Part shown: positions 36,034 through 45,850 of the stretch, piece after piece | Layout: each line of letters opens with the position of its first letter | Position numbering within the stretch: the first letter of the stretch is position 1 | Assembly (NCBI GenBank): GCA_022447585.1 | Contig: JAKVAR010000001.1 | Coordinates: forward strand, 62,001-126,000 | Source: Crocinitomicaceae bacterium | Lineage (GTDB): Bacteria > Bacteroidota > Bacteroidia > Flavobacteriales_D > Crocinitomicaceae | DNA length: 64,000 nt | Direction of reading: 5' to 3' | The notes under the pieces: model-generated | Seen by the model: only the letters and a program-made list of their open reading frames with translations | Database searches by the model: none | Told to the model about the DNA's origin: nothing | Program-made: the position numbers and the translations under genes

Positions 36034-38391
36034 ATGAAAAAAATCTACTTATTCCTCCTTATTATAATTAGCTTACATCCATCTTGGGGCGTCACACAAA
36101 AGCCAATTTCTATAGGAGTTATATCTGATTTTGAAACTACAGACGCTCGTTTTTCGTTGCTTAACCAGTTAATTATTGATGAAATAAAAAAAACTGTTGG
36201 ATTTAAGTTTGAAGTTAATGCAGATTCTTCCAACTTGTTGAGCGCAAACTGGAATGCAGTTGAAGCTGAATCAAATTATAAAGCTTTAACTGATCGTTGC
36301 GACATGATCATTGCCATTGGTGTAAACAGTTTACAGGGATGTCAACGAAATACTCCTTTTAAAGTTCCAACAATCGGAGTTGGTGTTTTTCATCCTGAAA
36401 TACAAACTATTCCAATTACAGATCGCAAGACATCTGGAACAAAAAATTTCTCATACGTATTGACAGGTCAGGATATCCAAGAACAACTAATTACATTCAA
36501 AGAGAAATTTCAGTTCAAGAAACTCAGCATGCTGTTTGATAGTCGAACAAGCAAGTCTCTAGATAAAGTAATCCTAAATTCACGCATTGAATTACTTGAG
36601 AAAGCACTTGAATGTGAAATCAATGTCGCCGAAATAAATGTGAATGCCATCACATCATCCGTTGCAAACATACCAAAAAATACAGACGCGATTTACGCTG
36701 CTGTACCCTACGAATGGGACGAAGATCAGGCAATCGAAATCTTTAAGCAAATTAACGAAAGATCAATTCCTACAATCGTAATGAATAGCGATTATGTTTA
36801 TACTGGAGCGCTCCTTTCTCTTTCCGAACGCACTCAACTGGACTACGTCATTCGAAAAATGGCGATAATGGCAGATGATGCACTTCAAGGAATGGACTTG
36901 GGAGAGTTTAATGTACAAACACTCAAGAAAAGTAATATATTTCTAAATATGAATACGGCTGAAACTATAGGATACAGCCCAGATTTCCAAACGATGTTCA
37001 CATCTAAACTGATCCGATCGGAAACTTCTTCTGTGCCAACTTTTTCAATAGAACAGATCATTCGAAAAGCACTCGAAGAAAACCTTGACATTAAGGTTGT
37101 TTTAAAAGATATCGAACTGAGTGCAAATGATATTTCCTTTGCAAAAAGTCAGTTCCTGCCAAAAATCGATGCTAATCTTACAGGAACGATAATTGATCAG
37201 TATCGACCCAATCCACTTATCGGACAGGCACAACGCTCTATTTTTGGAACAGGACAGGCACAACAACTGATCTACTCGGAATCTGCCATAGCGAAAATTA
37301 AAATTCAGAAAATTCTTTTGGAAGCTCAGAATCAAGCTTCTGAGCAAGAAATTTTAGATCAAACAATCCGCTGTTTTCAAGCTTATTTTGGCGTCATTCA
37401 AGCCAAAACGAATGTTACTATCCAAAAAGAAAACCTAGGTGCATTTCAAACAAATTTAGAATTGGCGGAAGTGCGATTTAGAACGGGACTTCAAAACAAT
37501 GCAGATGTGTACAGATGGCAAAGCGAAGTTGTCAAAGCTAAACAATCACTTATTGAAGCTGAAGCACAATTAATCATCTCAAAGTTGCAACTCAATGCGC
37601 TTTTAAATAATTCTATTCAAGGAGAATTTGATATTCTTGATGTTTCGCTAGACGACGAAGTTTTTCGTTTATTTTCTGAAAGCAATTTATCTCGTTCAAT
37701 ATCATCTCCGGAATCATTTACTCTATTAACAGCATTTTTGATCGATGAGGCAAAATCCAATTATCCAGCAAAAAAGCAACTGCTATCCAACCTAACAGCT
37801 ATAGATAGACAAATTATTATGAATAAACGACTGTTCTTTACTCCAACAATTGCCTTATCAGGGCAAATTGATCAAAACTTTTATCGAGGAGGTTTGGGTT
37901 CAGAACCACTCCCAGGACAATCATTCTTTAATACAACTTGGAATGCTGGAGTAATTATTTCATATCCATTGTTTGATCGATATCAGCGAAAAATTAATTT
38001 GAACAGAAGCCAAATTCAACAAGAGCGGTTAGAATATCAAATTGAAAATCTTGATGTAGGACTCGAACTAAACATCACATCAAATGCCATTAATGTATTA
38101 ACTAGTAAAACTCAGATAGAAAACTCTGAGAGTGTAGCTATAAATGCAGAAAAAAATTATAAAATCGTCCAAGAAAATTACAAAATGGGAGTCGTAAACA
38201 TCACCCAATTAATTGATGCACAGCTATCCATGATCAATGCAAAGCAGGCCTACTCACTTTCTGTCTTTGACTATATGGTTCAATTTCTAACCCTTGAAAA
38301 CTCTATTGGATCCTACAGTCTGTTAATGACACCAATCGAGAAATCCGATTTTGAACAAAGATTCGAAGAATTTAAACAAAACTACAAATAA
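36034..38391 (+). CDS. Fusion of periplasmic substrate-binding domain and TolC-type outer-membrane factor
   Basis: 785 residues, against about 420-500 for ordinary TolC-like factors. Signal peptide about 1-22. Residues about 24-335 resemble the ABC_sub_bind (TrpX-like) periplasmic binding fold: ISIGVISDFETTDARFSLLN, CDMIIAIGVNSLQG, VPTIGVGVFHPEIQ and IPTIVMNSDYVYTGALLSLS. Residues about 340-775 are an outer-membrane efflux protein: FSIEQIIRKALEENLDIKVV, LRTGLQN-type heptads (AEVRFRTGLQNNADVYRWQS), a second copy of the repeat (ENYKMGVVNITQLIDAQLSM) and beta strands between. It is the first gene of an operon and overlaps the adaptor gene by one base (TAATG). A channel that also senses or captures a small ligand is inference. 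Confidence 0.85.
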   Translation: MKKIYLFLLIIISLHPSWGVTQKPISIGVISDFETTDARFSLLNQLIIDEIKKTVGFKFEVNADSSNLLSANWNAVEAESNYKALTDRCDMIIAIGVNSLQGCQRNTPFKVPTIGVGVFHPEIQTIPITDRKTSGTKNFSYVLTGQDIQEQLITFKEKFQFKKLSMLFDSRTSKSLDKVILNSRIELLEKALECEINVAEINVNAITSSVANIPKNTDAIYAAVPYEWDEDQAIEIFKQINERSIPTIVMNSDYVYTGALLSLSERTQLDYVIRKMAIMADDALQGMDLGEFNVQTLKKSNIFLNMNTAETIGYSPDFQTMFTSKLIRSETSSVPTFSIEQIIRKALEENLDIKVVLKDIELSANDISFAKSQFLPKIDANLTGTIIDQYRPNPLIGQAQRSIFGTGQAQQLIYSESAIAKIKIQKILLEAQNQASEQEILDQTIRCFQAYFGVIQAKTNVTIQKENLGAFQTNLELAEVRFRTGLQNNADVYRWQSEVVKAKQSLIEAEAQLIISKLQLNALLNNSIQGEFDILDVSLDDEVFRLFSESNLSRSISSPESFTLLTAFLIDEAKSNYPAKKQLLSNLTAIDRQIIMNKRLFFTPTIALSGQIDQNFYRGGLGSEPLPGQSFFNTTWNAGVIISYPLFDRYQRKINLNRSQIQQERLEYQIENLDVGLELNITSNAINVLTSKTQIENSESVAINAEKNYKIVQENYKMGVVNITQLIDAQLSMINAKQAYSLSVFDYMVQFLTLENSIGSYSLLMTPIEKSDFEQRFEEFKQNYK

Positions 38392-39467
38392 TGAAATTAT
38401 ACAAAGCCGCATTAATCATTTTACTTTTTTCCTTCTCCGCTTGCAGTGATACCGAGAAAGCTACAAAAGATCCAATTAAACCAGTCAAATATGTAATTAT
38501 TGGAAATAACAATGATGCTGGAACCAAGACATTTAATGGATTATCTAAATCAGGATCAGAAACAAAACTTAGCTTTAGATCAAGCGGTCTAATTGTTTTA
38601 CTCGATGCAAAAAATGGAGAAAAAGTCAGAAAAGGTCAGGTACTAGCCCGACTAGACCAAAAAGACATATCACTTTCATACGACAAAGCTAAAGCATCTG
38701 TTAGAAGTGCTGAATCTCAATTAGAACTAAGTAAATCTAATCTAGATCGAATCAAGGAATTATATCAATCCAATAGTGCTTCGCTATCGGATTATGAGCA
38801 AGCAAAAAACAATTATTCTAGCGCTCAGGCAAATTATGAGAACTCGGTAAAATCCATGAATATTCAGTCGTCTCAATTTGAGTATGCCGTTATTAAAGCA
38901 CCTATGGATGGAATTATTACAGAGGTTAACGCAGATGTTAATGAAGTTGCCCAGGCAGGAAGTCCAATTTTCATTATGAACTCCGAAGGCGATGATTTGG
39001 AGATCACTGTTGGTGTTCCCGAATCATATATTTCAAAAATTCAAGAAGGGAAATCTGTTCAAGTAAGCATTAACAACACCTCTGTAGAAGGATTAATCAC
39101 TGAAGTTGCATTTTCTACGGGAGGATCTCTCACCTACTCCGTTATCGTCAAGTTAATTAATCCAAGTTCAGATTTGCGTCCAGGAATGCCTGCCGAAGTT
39201 TTGTTTGCATTGGATAGTGAAAAGACATCTTCATCGCAAATATTAATTCCTGTGAAAGGTGTGAGTAACGATGTTAATGGTGATTTTGTCTTCGTACTAA
39301 AGAAAGACAAACAGGAGTCTTACCAAGTCCATAAGATGTACGTAGAGTTAGGTGAACTTAAATCAGGAGGTTTTGTCGTGAAGAGTGGGTTGAACAAAGG
39401 AGATTTAGTCGCTATTGCAGGCTTGAGAACCTTGCATGATGGAATGAGTGTGAAATTGTTAAAATAA
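38391..39467 (+). CDS. RND periplasmic adaptor lipoprotein (membrane fusion protein)
   Basis: 358 residues. A lipoprotein signal ends FSFSAC-S (Cys18), so the adaptor is lipid-anchored. The lipoyl-like half motif is FRSSGLIVLLDAKNGEKVRK with GQVLARLD, then the coiled-coil hairpin (about residues 95-155), the second lipoyl half YAVIKAPMDGIITEVNADVN, and beta-barrel and membrane-proximal parts to LRPGMPAEV and GLNKGDLVAIAGLRTLHDGM. This is the standard HlyD/AcrA order. It should bridge the RND pump at 39472 and the fused outer-membrane factor at 36034. The gap to the pump gene is 4 bases. Confidence 0.92.
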   Translation: MKLYKAALIILLFSFSACSDTEKATKDPIKPVKYVIIGNNNDAGTKTFNGLSKSGSETKLSFRSSGLIVLLDAKNGEKVRKGQVLARLDQKDISLSYDKAKASVRSAESQLELSKSNLDRIKELYQSNSASLSDYEQAKNNYSSAQANYENSVKSMNIQSSQFEYAVIKAPMDGIITEVNADVNEVAQAGSPIFIMNSEGDDLEITVGVPESYISKIQEGKSVQVSINNTSVEGLITEVAFSTGGSLTYSVIVKLINPSSDLRPGMPAEVLFALDSEKTSSSQILIPVKGVSNDVNGDFVFVLKKDKQESYQVHKMYVELGELKSGGFVVKSGLNKGDLVAIAGLRTLHDGMSVKLLK

Positions 39468-39471
39468 ACCG

Positions 39472-42400
39472 ATGAACTTAACTAAAATCGCATTATCAAA
39501 AGACCGTGTAACCTACACGGTAATAGTACTTATTCTGTTTGCGGGACTTATACTTTATAATTCGTTGTCTCGAGACAGCATGCCACCTTATACGATTCGA
39601 GTAGCATCGGTTGTTACAGTTTTCCCTGGTGCAGGGCCTGAGCGCGTAGAATCATTGATTTCTGAAAAAATTGAAACGGTGGCTCAGGAAATTCCTGAGG
39701 TGGATGTGATCACTAGCCAATCAAGAACAGGGTTATCCGTTGTCTCAGTTATTTTAAAAGAAAATGTTCCTCAAGTTAAACTTCAACCTGTATGGGATAA
39801 GCTACGTAGAAAAATTGAGAATATCCGAGGTGACTTGCCTTCCGGAATTTATGGGCCCGATGTGAAAGACGAAGATGTAGGTGTTGTTTATGGAATTATG
39901 GTTGGCTTAGAATCCGATGGTTTCGATAATACTGAAATCGTAGATTATGCCAATAAATTAAAAGATAGACTAATGGCGCTAGATGATGCTTCAAAGGTTG
40001 TAGTTTCTGGCGAAATTGAAGAACGGATTTTCATAGAATTTAACGACGCTGAGCTCGCTAATTATGGTATTTCTGGACAGCAACTAAAGAACATTCTATC
40101 GAGTACAAATATTATTATCCCTGCAGGAGAAGTAAAACTTGGTGATGAGCGAATTATAATGGAGCCTACTGGAAACCTAGAGAGTTTGGCAGATTTAGAG
40201 AATCTAATCATCCCTCTTTCAAATGGAAGAGAGAGTGTGAAGCTCGCTGATGTTACTACCATTAAAAGAGATTATATCAATCCAAAAGAAAGCATTGTAA
40301 AAATAAATGGCAAACCAGGCGTTGCCGTTTCAATATCGTTAAAGGATGGAGCTAATATTACAAAACTCGGAGAAGATGTCGATCGCGTGCTCTTAAGCTA
40401 CAATTCAACATTGCCCTTAGGTCTAGATGCCAAAAGAATTGCTTCTCAAGATTTAGACGTTGCCCTTAACATTAACAGTTTTGTGTCCAACGTCGTGCAA
40501 AGTATTATAATCGTACTACTAGTGATGTTTATGTTCTTAGGTATGCGCACTGGGCTCGTTGTTGCTTCGTTAATTCCAGCTGCTATTCTATGTACATTGA
40601 TGACCATGGGAATTTTAAATGTTGGATTAAACCAAGTGTCATTAGCTGCGCTAATCATGGCATTAGGAATGCTTGTGGACAATGCAATTGTAATGGCAGA
40701 ATCCATGATGGTCAAAATGGAAAATAAGATGTCAGCTGTAAACGCAGCCATTTCATCGAGTCAAGAACTAATGATTCCATTACTTATTTCATCCCTAACA
40801 ACATCAGCTGCATTTCTAGCATTTTTCCTTGCAGAGTCCGTAATGGGGGAAATTATGGGACAATTATTTGTAGTGATCACAATCGCACTTATTTCCTCTT
40901 GGTTCATGGCACTTACTATAGTTCCACTACTGGCAGTTGCTATAATACGAGTAAAAAAATCAAAAGAAGAGAAGCAAAGTATCTTTGACAAACTTGGTGT
41001 ATACTACAAGCGATTCTTACGTGTAAGCTTGCGACATACAACAATTACCTTAGTAGCCATTTTCGCTCTTTTCATTCTATCCCTTGTTGGATTTGGAAAA
41101 TTACCTTTCGTTTTCATGCCTGACAGTGAGCGAAACCTTGTAACCATGGATGTGAACTTACCCCTAGGAACGAGTATTGAGACCACAAGTGAGCAGGTAG
41201 AAAAGGTAGAAGAATACATAAAGAAAGAACTTCTTACAAATAAAGAAAGAACCAAAGGTATTAGTGATTGGTCATCGTTCATAGGTCAGGGACCAACTTC
41301 GTATGATGCAGGATATGCTCAACAAGAGGCGAATTCGGGATATGCACATTTACTAATTAATACATCTTCTGGTGATGAAAATCAATTAGTAATTGATTCA
41401 CTAGAAAAATTCTGTCTAGAAAATTTACCAGATGCAGATGTAAGCATCGGAAGGTTGGGTTCTGGAGGGGGAGCTTCCACTCCAGTTGCAGTGCGCGTTT
41501 CAGGCCCTGATATCACGGAGTTATATGCTAAGATGAATACAATAAAATCAACATTAAGACAAATACCTGGAGCCAAAAATGTAGATGATGATTGGGGTCC
41601 AAAGATTAAAAAATTTGTTGTTGAAATTGACCAAAACAAATTGAGTCAATCAGGACTCTCTAATCAAGATGTTGCTATCTCTCTCAACACTTCTTTGTCT
41701 GGACAAATTGTTGGAGATTTTCGTGAAGGTGATAACACCATTCCAATTATTATGCAATCGAAGGGAAATGATGAGCTCTCATTCAGCAACCTAGAATCAA
41801 TTACTGTTTTTGGTCAAAGTTCAGGAAGAAGTGCTTCGCTAACGCAAATAGCTACCATACAACCTGATTGGCAGTACGCGAGTATACTTAGGTACGACAT
41901 GAATAGAACAATAACCGTTTTTTGCTCGCTTCAAGATGGTTACACTGCGGGAGAAGTAGCCGGTCCATTATACGGATGGCTTCAACAACAATCGGATCAA
42001 TGGGGAGATGAATACACTTATGAATTAGGAGGTGAGTCCGAATCTAGCTCAGATGCAATGGGGGCTGTAGGAGATAAATTGCCAATTGCGTTCTTTATCA
42101 TCATTCTTCTGCTTATCATTCAATTTAACTCAATGCGTAAAACAACCATCGTCATGTCAACCATACCATTAGGTATTATTGGAATTGTTGCCGGTCTGCT
42201 CATAACCGGATCGAATTTTAGTTTCACAGCATTTCTCGGGGTTATCTCGCTTGCCGGAATTGTTATAAATAATGCCATTGTACTCATTGATAGAATCGAA
42301 ATCGAATTAAAGGATGAAAATAGGTCCAAGCTGGATTCAATTATGCATGCTTGCAATGAGCGATTTCGTCCTATTTTACTAACAACATTCACTACCTCAC

Positions 42401-42552
42401 TGGGATTAATTCCCTTATGGATTGGTGGAGGAGCCATGTGGCAACCGATGGCAATTGGAATCATTTTTGGACTACTTTTTGCAACGGTAATCACTTTGAT
42501 TTTTGTGCCTGTAATGTTCAAAATCTTCTTCAAAATCAAAGAAAATGGTTGA
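39472..42552 (+). CDS. RND efflux pump inner-membrane subunit (AcrB/HAE-1-like)
   Basis: 1026 residues, the normal length. It begins MNLTKIALSKDRVTYTVIVL, with 12 membrane helices in two halves, each with a large periplasmic loop. TM4 has ALIMALGMLVDNAIVMAES: the first Asp of the proton-relay pair is kept and the second is Asn, as in many Bacteroidota members. The loop after TM1 has TVFPGAGPERVESLISEKIE, and the second half has LGGESESSSDAMGAVGDKLP before TM8. It belongs to the drug/lipid exporter side rather than the heavy-metal group, but the substrate is unknown. It sits between an adaptor gene (4-base gap) and an ion channel gene that overlaps its end by 8 bases. Confidence 0.92.
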   Translation: MNLTKIALSKDRVTYTVIVLILFAGLILYNSLSRDSMPPYTIRVASVVTVFPGAGPERVESLISEKIETVAQEIPEVDVITSQSRTGLSVVSVILKENVPQVKLQPVWDKLRRKIENIRGDLPSGIYGPDVKDEDVGVVYGIMVGLESDGFDNTEIVDYANKLKDRLMALDDASKVVVSGEIEERIFIEFNDAELANYGISGQQLKNILSSTNIIIPAGEVKLGDERIIMEPTGNLESLADLENLIIPLSNGRESVKLADVTTIKRDYINPKESIVKINGKPGVAVSISLKDGANITKLGEDVDRVLLSYNSTLPLGLDAKRIASQDLDVALNINSFVSNVVQSIIIVLLVMFMFLGMRTGLVVASLIPAAILCTLMTMGILNVGLNQVSLAALIMALGMLVDNAIVMAESMMVKMENKMSAVNAAISSSQELMIPLLISSLTTSAAFLAFFLAESVMGEIMGQLFVVITIALISSWFMALTIVPLLAVAIIRVKKSKEEKQSIFDKLGVYYKRFLRVSLRHTTITLVAIFALFILSLVGFGKLPFVFMPDSERNLVTMDVNLPLGTSIETTSEQVEKVEEYIKKELLTNKERTKGISDWSSFIGQGPTSYDAGYAQQEANSGYAHLLINTSSGDENQLVIDSLEKFCLENLPDADVSIGRLGSGGGASTPVAVRVSGPDITELYAKMNTIKSTLRQIPGAKNVDDDWGPKIKKFVVEIDQNKLSQSGLSNQDVAISLNTSLSGQIVGDFREGDNTIPIIMQSKGNDELSFSNLESITVFGQSSGRSASLTQIATIQPDWQYASILRYDMNRTITVFCSLQDGYTAGEVAGPLYGWLQQQSDQWGDEYTYELGGESESSSDAMGAVGDKLPIAFFIIILLLIIQFNSMRKTTIVMSTIPLGIIGIVAGLLITGSNFSFTAFLGVISLAGIVINNAIVLIDRIEIELKDENRSKLDSIMHACNERFRPILLTTFTTSLGLIPLWIGGGAMWQPMAIGIIFGLLFATVITLIFVPVMFKIFFKIKENG

Positions 42553-43204
42553 GCTTCGGTCGGTATTTGAGAATAATCAACACGCTATACTTCTCGGAAG
42601 TCTCTTGGTTCTGTTGTTCGGACATTTGATCGTTCCTGAGTCACTTTTAGCAAATTTCACACCCATTTTTCTTATCCAAAATGTTGCTGTGAGTTTACTC
42701 ATCTTCTCAAAAAAAAAATTGTGGACAATAATGTTCGCACTTTTCCTATTGTTTTTAATTGTAAGATTTTACCTAACCCCAAACCTAGAAACTGAAATAG
42801 GACCAACCGTGGGTTTTGCCTACATTATATACTTTATACTAATTTCGACGAAAGTCTACCATAAAATTTATGCTGCAAAAATCGTTGGAAGAGAGGTAAT
42901 CTCAGCAGTATTTTCAGGGTTTATTATGCTAAGCACCATTGGTAGTTTTATCTTTTTGTCGGTAGAAGTGTTTTCACCTAATTCTTTTTCAAATTTAGGA
43001 GAAGGAGTAGTCAAATATCATAATATACGCTATTTCAGCTTTATTACTACACTTACGATAGGGTATGGAGACATTGTTCCTGTTTCGAATCTTGCGAAAA
43101 ATTTCACTATCTTAATCGGGTTAGCAGGAAATTTTTATTCGGTTATTGTTACTGGAATTGTGCTTGGCAAATTCGTGAACGAGAAAAGGACAGGAGCTAA
43201 GTAA
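42545..43204 (+). CDS. Six-helix ion channel protein with TIGYGD filter
   Basis: 219 residues. Hydrophobic segments lie at about 13-30, 41-54, 59-77, 88-102, 120-141 and 182-208. Between the last two, FSFITTLTIGYGDIVPVSNL contains the K+ selectivity filter TIGYGD (residues 171-176) and the pore helix, as in the Ion_trans_2 family. The first helices carry no clear S4 voltage-sensor arginine ladder, and there is no RCK or cyclic-nucleotide domain. It starts 8 bases inside the end of the RND gene, so it is translated from the same mRNA. Why a K+ channel belongs to an efflux operon is unclear; balancing charge or proton-motive force during pumping is speculation. Confidence 0.85.
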   Translation: MVELRSVFENNQHAILLGSLLVLLFGHLIVPESLLANFTPIFLIQNVAVSLLIFSKKKLWTIMFALFLLFLIVRFYLTPNLETEIGPTVGFAYIIYFILISTKVYHKIYAAKIVGREVISAVFSGFIMLSTIGSFIFLSVEVFSPNSFSNLGEGVVKYHNIRYFSFITTLTIGYGDIVPVSNLAKNFTILIGLAGNFYSVIVTGIVLGKFVNEKRTGAK

Positions 43205-43240
43205 TTCTCCCGTTTAGATAGAGATCTAAAAAAGAATATT

Positions 43241-44284
43241 ATGATTAAAAGAATATTGATCTTACCGATAATACTGGCGTTCTTGGCATGTGAAAGTAAT
43301 CAAGAAACAAAAGAAATAGATGAGACCTCGCTCTTCACGGTGGAGCTTAATGGAAAAAGTAAGCCAGATAGTATTATTTTATATGATAAAACAAATGCTT
43401 GGGAAGTGATATCTACATTGAAGTTTTTAAAAGGTAATATTGCCACTGACACCTTGAAAATCGATCAATCTAAAATTCTACAGATATATACATTTACCCA
43501 AGGTAAACAGGCAAGCTTTGGCGAATTTATCGCTTCCGATAAAAAACCAATAAAAATGCAAATTGACGCGAAAAACCTATTTGAATCCAGACATTTTACT
43601 GGTGAGTATCAAGACGCTAACAACTACTTATCCTTCATCAGTTTTCAGCAGAACAAGCTATCAAAAAGTATTTTAATTGGATTGGACTCTTTAACACTTG
43701 AGTCTTCGATTAAGTTGGCAGATAAAAATATTAAAAACAAGGGAGAAGGCTTAATTTCACCAGATACAATTGCCCAATATGGCTTGAATCAGTTCATTAA
43801 ATTTACGGACATACTTCGAAAAAAAAATAAAAAGTATGTTTACAAAAAAGAACTTATTGGTTCAACTGGTGTTGATTTCACGCTTCAAGATGTAACTGGC
43901 AAATCAGTCAAGCTAACTTATTTCAAAGGCAAGTATCTATATATCGATGTGTGGGCTACGTGGTGTAAGCCTTGTAAAGAAGAGTATCCATTTTTGACTA
44001 AATTGGCAAATGATTACTCAGTAGAGGATCTAGTTATTTTATCTGTAAGCATCGACAAAGATGCGGATACATGGAAAAAGTACCTCCATGAGCATGAACT
44101 TCTTGATGATATGCATTTCTATACGGGCGCAACAAGTGAATTTGTCCAGTTTTATGACATTGGAGCAATTCCCCGTTTTATTTTAATTGATCCAGAAGGA
44201 AAAGTTCTAAACGCAGATGAAATAAGACCTTCCAATCTAGCTTTGAAGGCTTATTTAAATGAATTGATAAAAAAGGATTTATAG
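43241..44284 (+). CDS. TlpA-like thiol-disulfide lipoprotein
   Basis: 347 residues. Lipobox LAFLAC-E puts the lipid on Cys17. Residues about 30-200 are a beta/alpha N-terminal part as in DUF4369-containing TlpA proteins of Bacteroidota. Residues about 205-347 are a thioredoxin fold: VDFTLQDVTGKSVKLTYFKG, the redox motif VWATWCKPCKEEYP and the cis-Pro loop GAIPRFILIDPEG. Predicted to reduce or shuffle disulfides in the periplasm. It lies 36 bases after the channel gene and directly abuts the DsbA/FrnE-like gene at 44285, which suggests a shared thiol function. Confidence 0.88.
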   Translation: MIKRILILPIILAFLACESNQETKEIDETSLFTVELNGKSKPDSIILYDKTNAWEVISTLKFLKGNIATDTLKIDQSKILQIYTFTQGKQASFGEFIASDKKPIKMQIDAKNLFESRHFTGEYQDANNYLSFISFQQNKLSKSILIGLDSLTLESSIKLADKNIKNKGEGLISPDTIAQYGLNQFIKFTDILRKKNKKYVYKKELIGSTGVDFTLQDVTGKSVKLTYFKGKYLYIDVWATWCKPCKEEYPFLTKLANDYSVEDLVILSVSIDKDADTWKKYLHEHELLDDMHFYTGATSEFVQFYDIGAIPRFILIDPEGKVLNADEIRPSNLALKAYLNELIKKDL

Positions 44285-44984
44285 ATGAACAAATTAGTGA
44301 TTCAGATTTGGAGCGATGTCGTTTGTCCATCCTGTTATATCGCCATGAAACAATTAGGCAAGGCCATTAAAAACCTTGAATCAGAAGATGACGTAGAAAT
44401 TATTTTGAGAAGCTTTCAACTTGACCCTCAATTTCCCAAGGGAAAATCCATGAGTTCCTTGAAGCATTTAGCGGACATAAAAGGTTATGGTGAAATCGCT
44501 GTAAAACAAATGTGTAATCGTCTTGATCCAGTTGGAAAATCATTGGGAACTAATTTTCAATTTGAAAAAAATATTAATTTACAACACATGGGATGTTCAT
44601 AGGCTATTATATTGGGCCAAAACCCTAGATAAGTCTTTTGAATTAGAAGAGGCTTTATTTAATGCATATTTTTGTCTTGGAACGGATCTTTCAGTGGAGA
44701 AAAATATCTTGGATCTCTGTCAAAAGATCGGACTTGATCCCAACATCGCCCAAAATGTTATAAACAGCAATGATTACAGGGAAAATGTAATTAAAGATAT
44801 TGAGATATCCGAGAGCATAGGTGTAAGAGGTTTACCTCATTTTGTTGTAGGAAAAAACATTACTTTTTCAGGTTATCGAAGTATAGGAGAATTTGAAACA
44901 ATTCTTTCAAACGCAATGAGTAAAATAAAGAATGATCTAGATACTTCTGATGGAAAATCCTGCTCAACGGATGGTATTTGCTAA
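44285..44984 (+). pseudogene. DsbA/FrnE-like thioredoxin-fold protein, frameshifted
   Basis: Two frames together make one FrnE-type DsbA protein of about 230 residues. The first frame (from 44285) has MNKLVIQIWSDVVCPSCYIA with the CPSC redox motif and runs to LGTNFQFEKNINLQHMGCS, then stops at 44600-44602. The second frame continues the family pattern NTWDVHRLLYWAKTLDKSFE, ALFNAYFCLGTDLS and GVRGLPHFVVGKNITFSGYR to a stop at 44982-44984. The join lies at a run of seven A (44565-44571); six A would restore one frame. It is either a real loss-of-function slip, a sequencing or assembly slip, or a phase-variable tract. The gene directly follows the TlpA-like gene with no gap. Confidence 0.8.
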
Positions 44985-45131
44985 TAAATAATACCCATAA
45001 AAATGTTTATTAATTTTCATTCTCTAAATCAAATATCTGCCAGCGTAGACCGTATTTTTTTTCGTATTTTAGTAGAAGCATTAGGTGTAATTTGAAAACT
45101 AAATTCTAAAAGAATATAAACCTTTACAATT

Positions 45132-45611
45132 ATGAGATTTGTTATAAATATATTGATTTTGACTTCTATCGTCCTCTTATCTTGTCAAAACAACAGCAAA
45201 AATAGAAACACTTCTAACAAAACTGAAGTAAATTCAGAATCTATAGATATACCGTTTGTTGTTGCAAAAAATTATTTTGTAAAAAATTCAATTCAACAAC
45301 TGGATAATCCTAAGATTGAGACTCAAACAAAATTCAATGAAATTTTTGGTATAGCAACCACTATGGGAAAAGACGGGATGGCCACGGAAATCGATTTTTC
45401 AAAGCAATATGTGATTGCCGTGGTAAAACCTGAGACTGATTTAAGTGCAACCATTGAACCTGTAAGTTTGAAAAAAAATGAAGCAGGAGAAGTTGTTTTT
45501 ACTTATAGTTATGCAACTGGTGAAAAACAGACCTATTCTACAAGACCAAATATAGCTATCATTTTAGATAAGTCAGAGAATGGAGATGTTGTAATACGTG
45601 AGGTTAAATAG
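45132..45611 (+). CDS. Small lipoprotein, unknown
   Basis: 159 residues. A lipoprotein signal ends IVLLSC-Q (Cys17). The mature part begins with an Asn/Ser/Lys linker, then a compact domain: IDIPFVVAKNYFVKNSI, TKFNEIFGIATTMGKDG, IDFSKQYVIAVVKPETDLSA and a beta-rich end. I recognise this as a recurrent small lipoprotein type in Flavobacteriia but know no function. It follows the thiol-related genes but after a 147-base gap, so it may have its own promoter. Confidence 0.65.
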   Translation: MRFVINILILTSIVLLSCQNNSKNRNTSNKTEVNSESIDIPFVVAKNYFVKNSIQQLDNPKIETQTKFNEIFGIATTMGKDGMATEIDFSKQYVIAVVKPETDLSATIEPVSLKKNEAGEVVFTYSYATGEKQTYSTRPNIAIILDKSENGDVVIREVK

Positions 45612-45850
45612 ACCGCAACGACTCGAGTATTAAAATCAGGAGAAATTTAGGCAAGGACGAAAGGTTAACTGTCTAGGAAGCTCTAAAAGCAATAGCTGAT
45701 TGGTCTGCATACCAGCATCAAAAGAAACACTTTCAATGGTTAATTTAGTTCTCTTAAATAAGAACCCATTAAAAGTGAATCGAGATGAAATAAAGGACAT
45801 AATCGTATTAGAAACCATCAAAAATGGTTCAACCGTATTTAAAAGATAAG

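Noticed and set aside
44523-44984. The second DsbA/FrnE frame as an independent gene starting at 44523
   Set aside because: Its first residues are out of frame with the family; real homology begins only at NTWDVHRLL, and the missing N-terminal half with CPSC is in the overlapping frame.
45736-45849. A 37-codon frame ending just before the lipase start
   Set aside because: Protein-like in places (VNRDEIKDIIVLETI) but too short and without recognisable family or own signals; not supportable as a gene.
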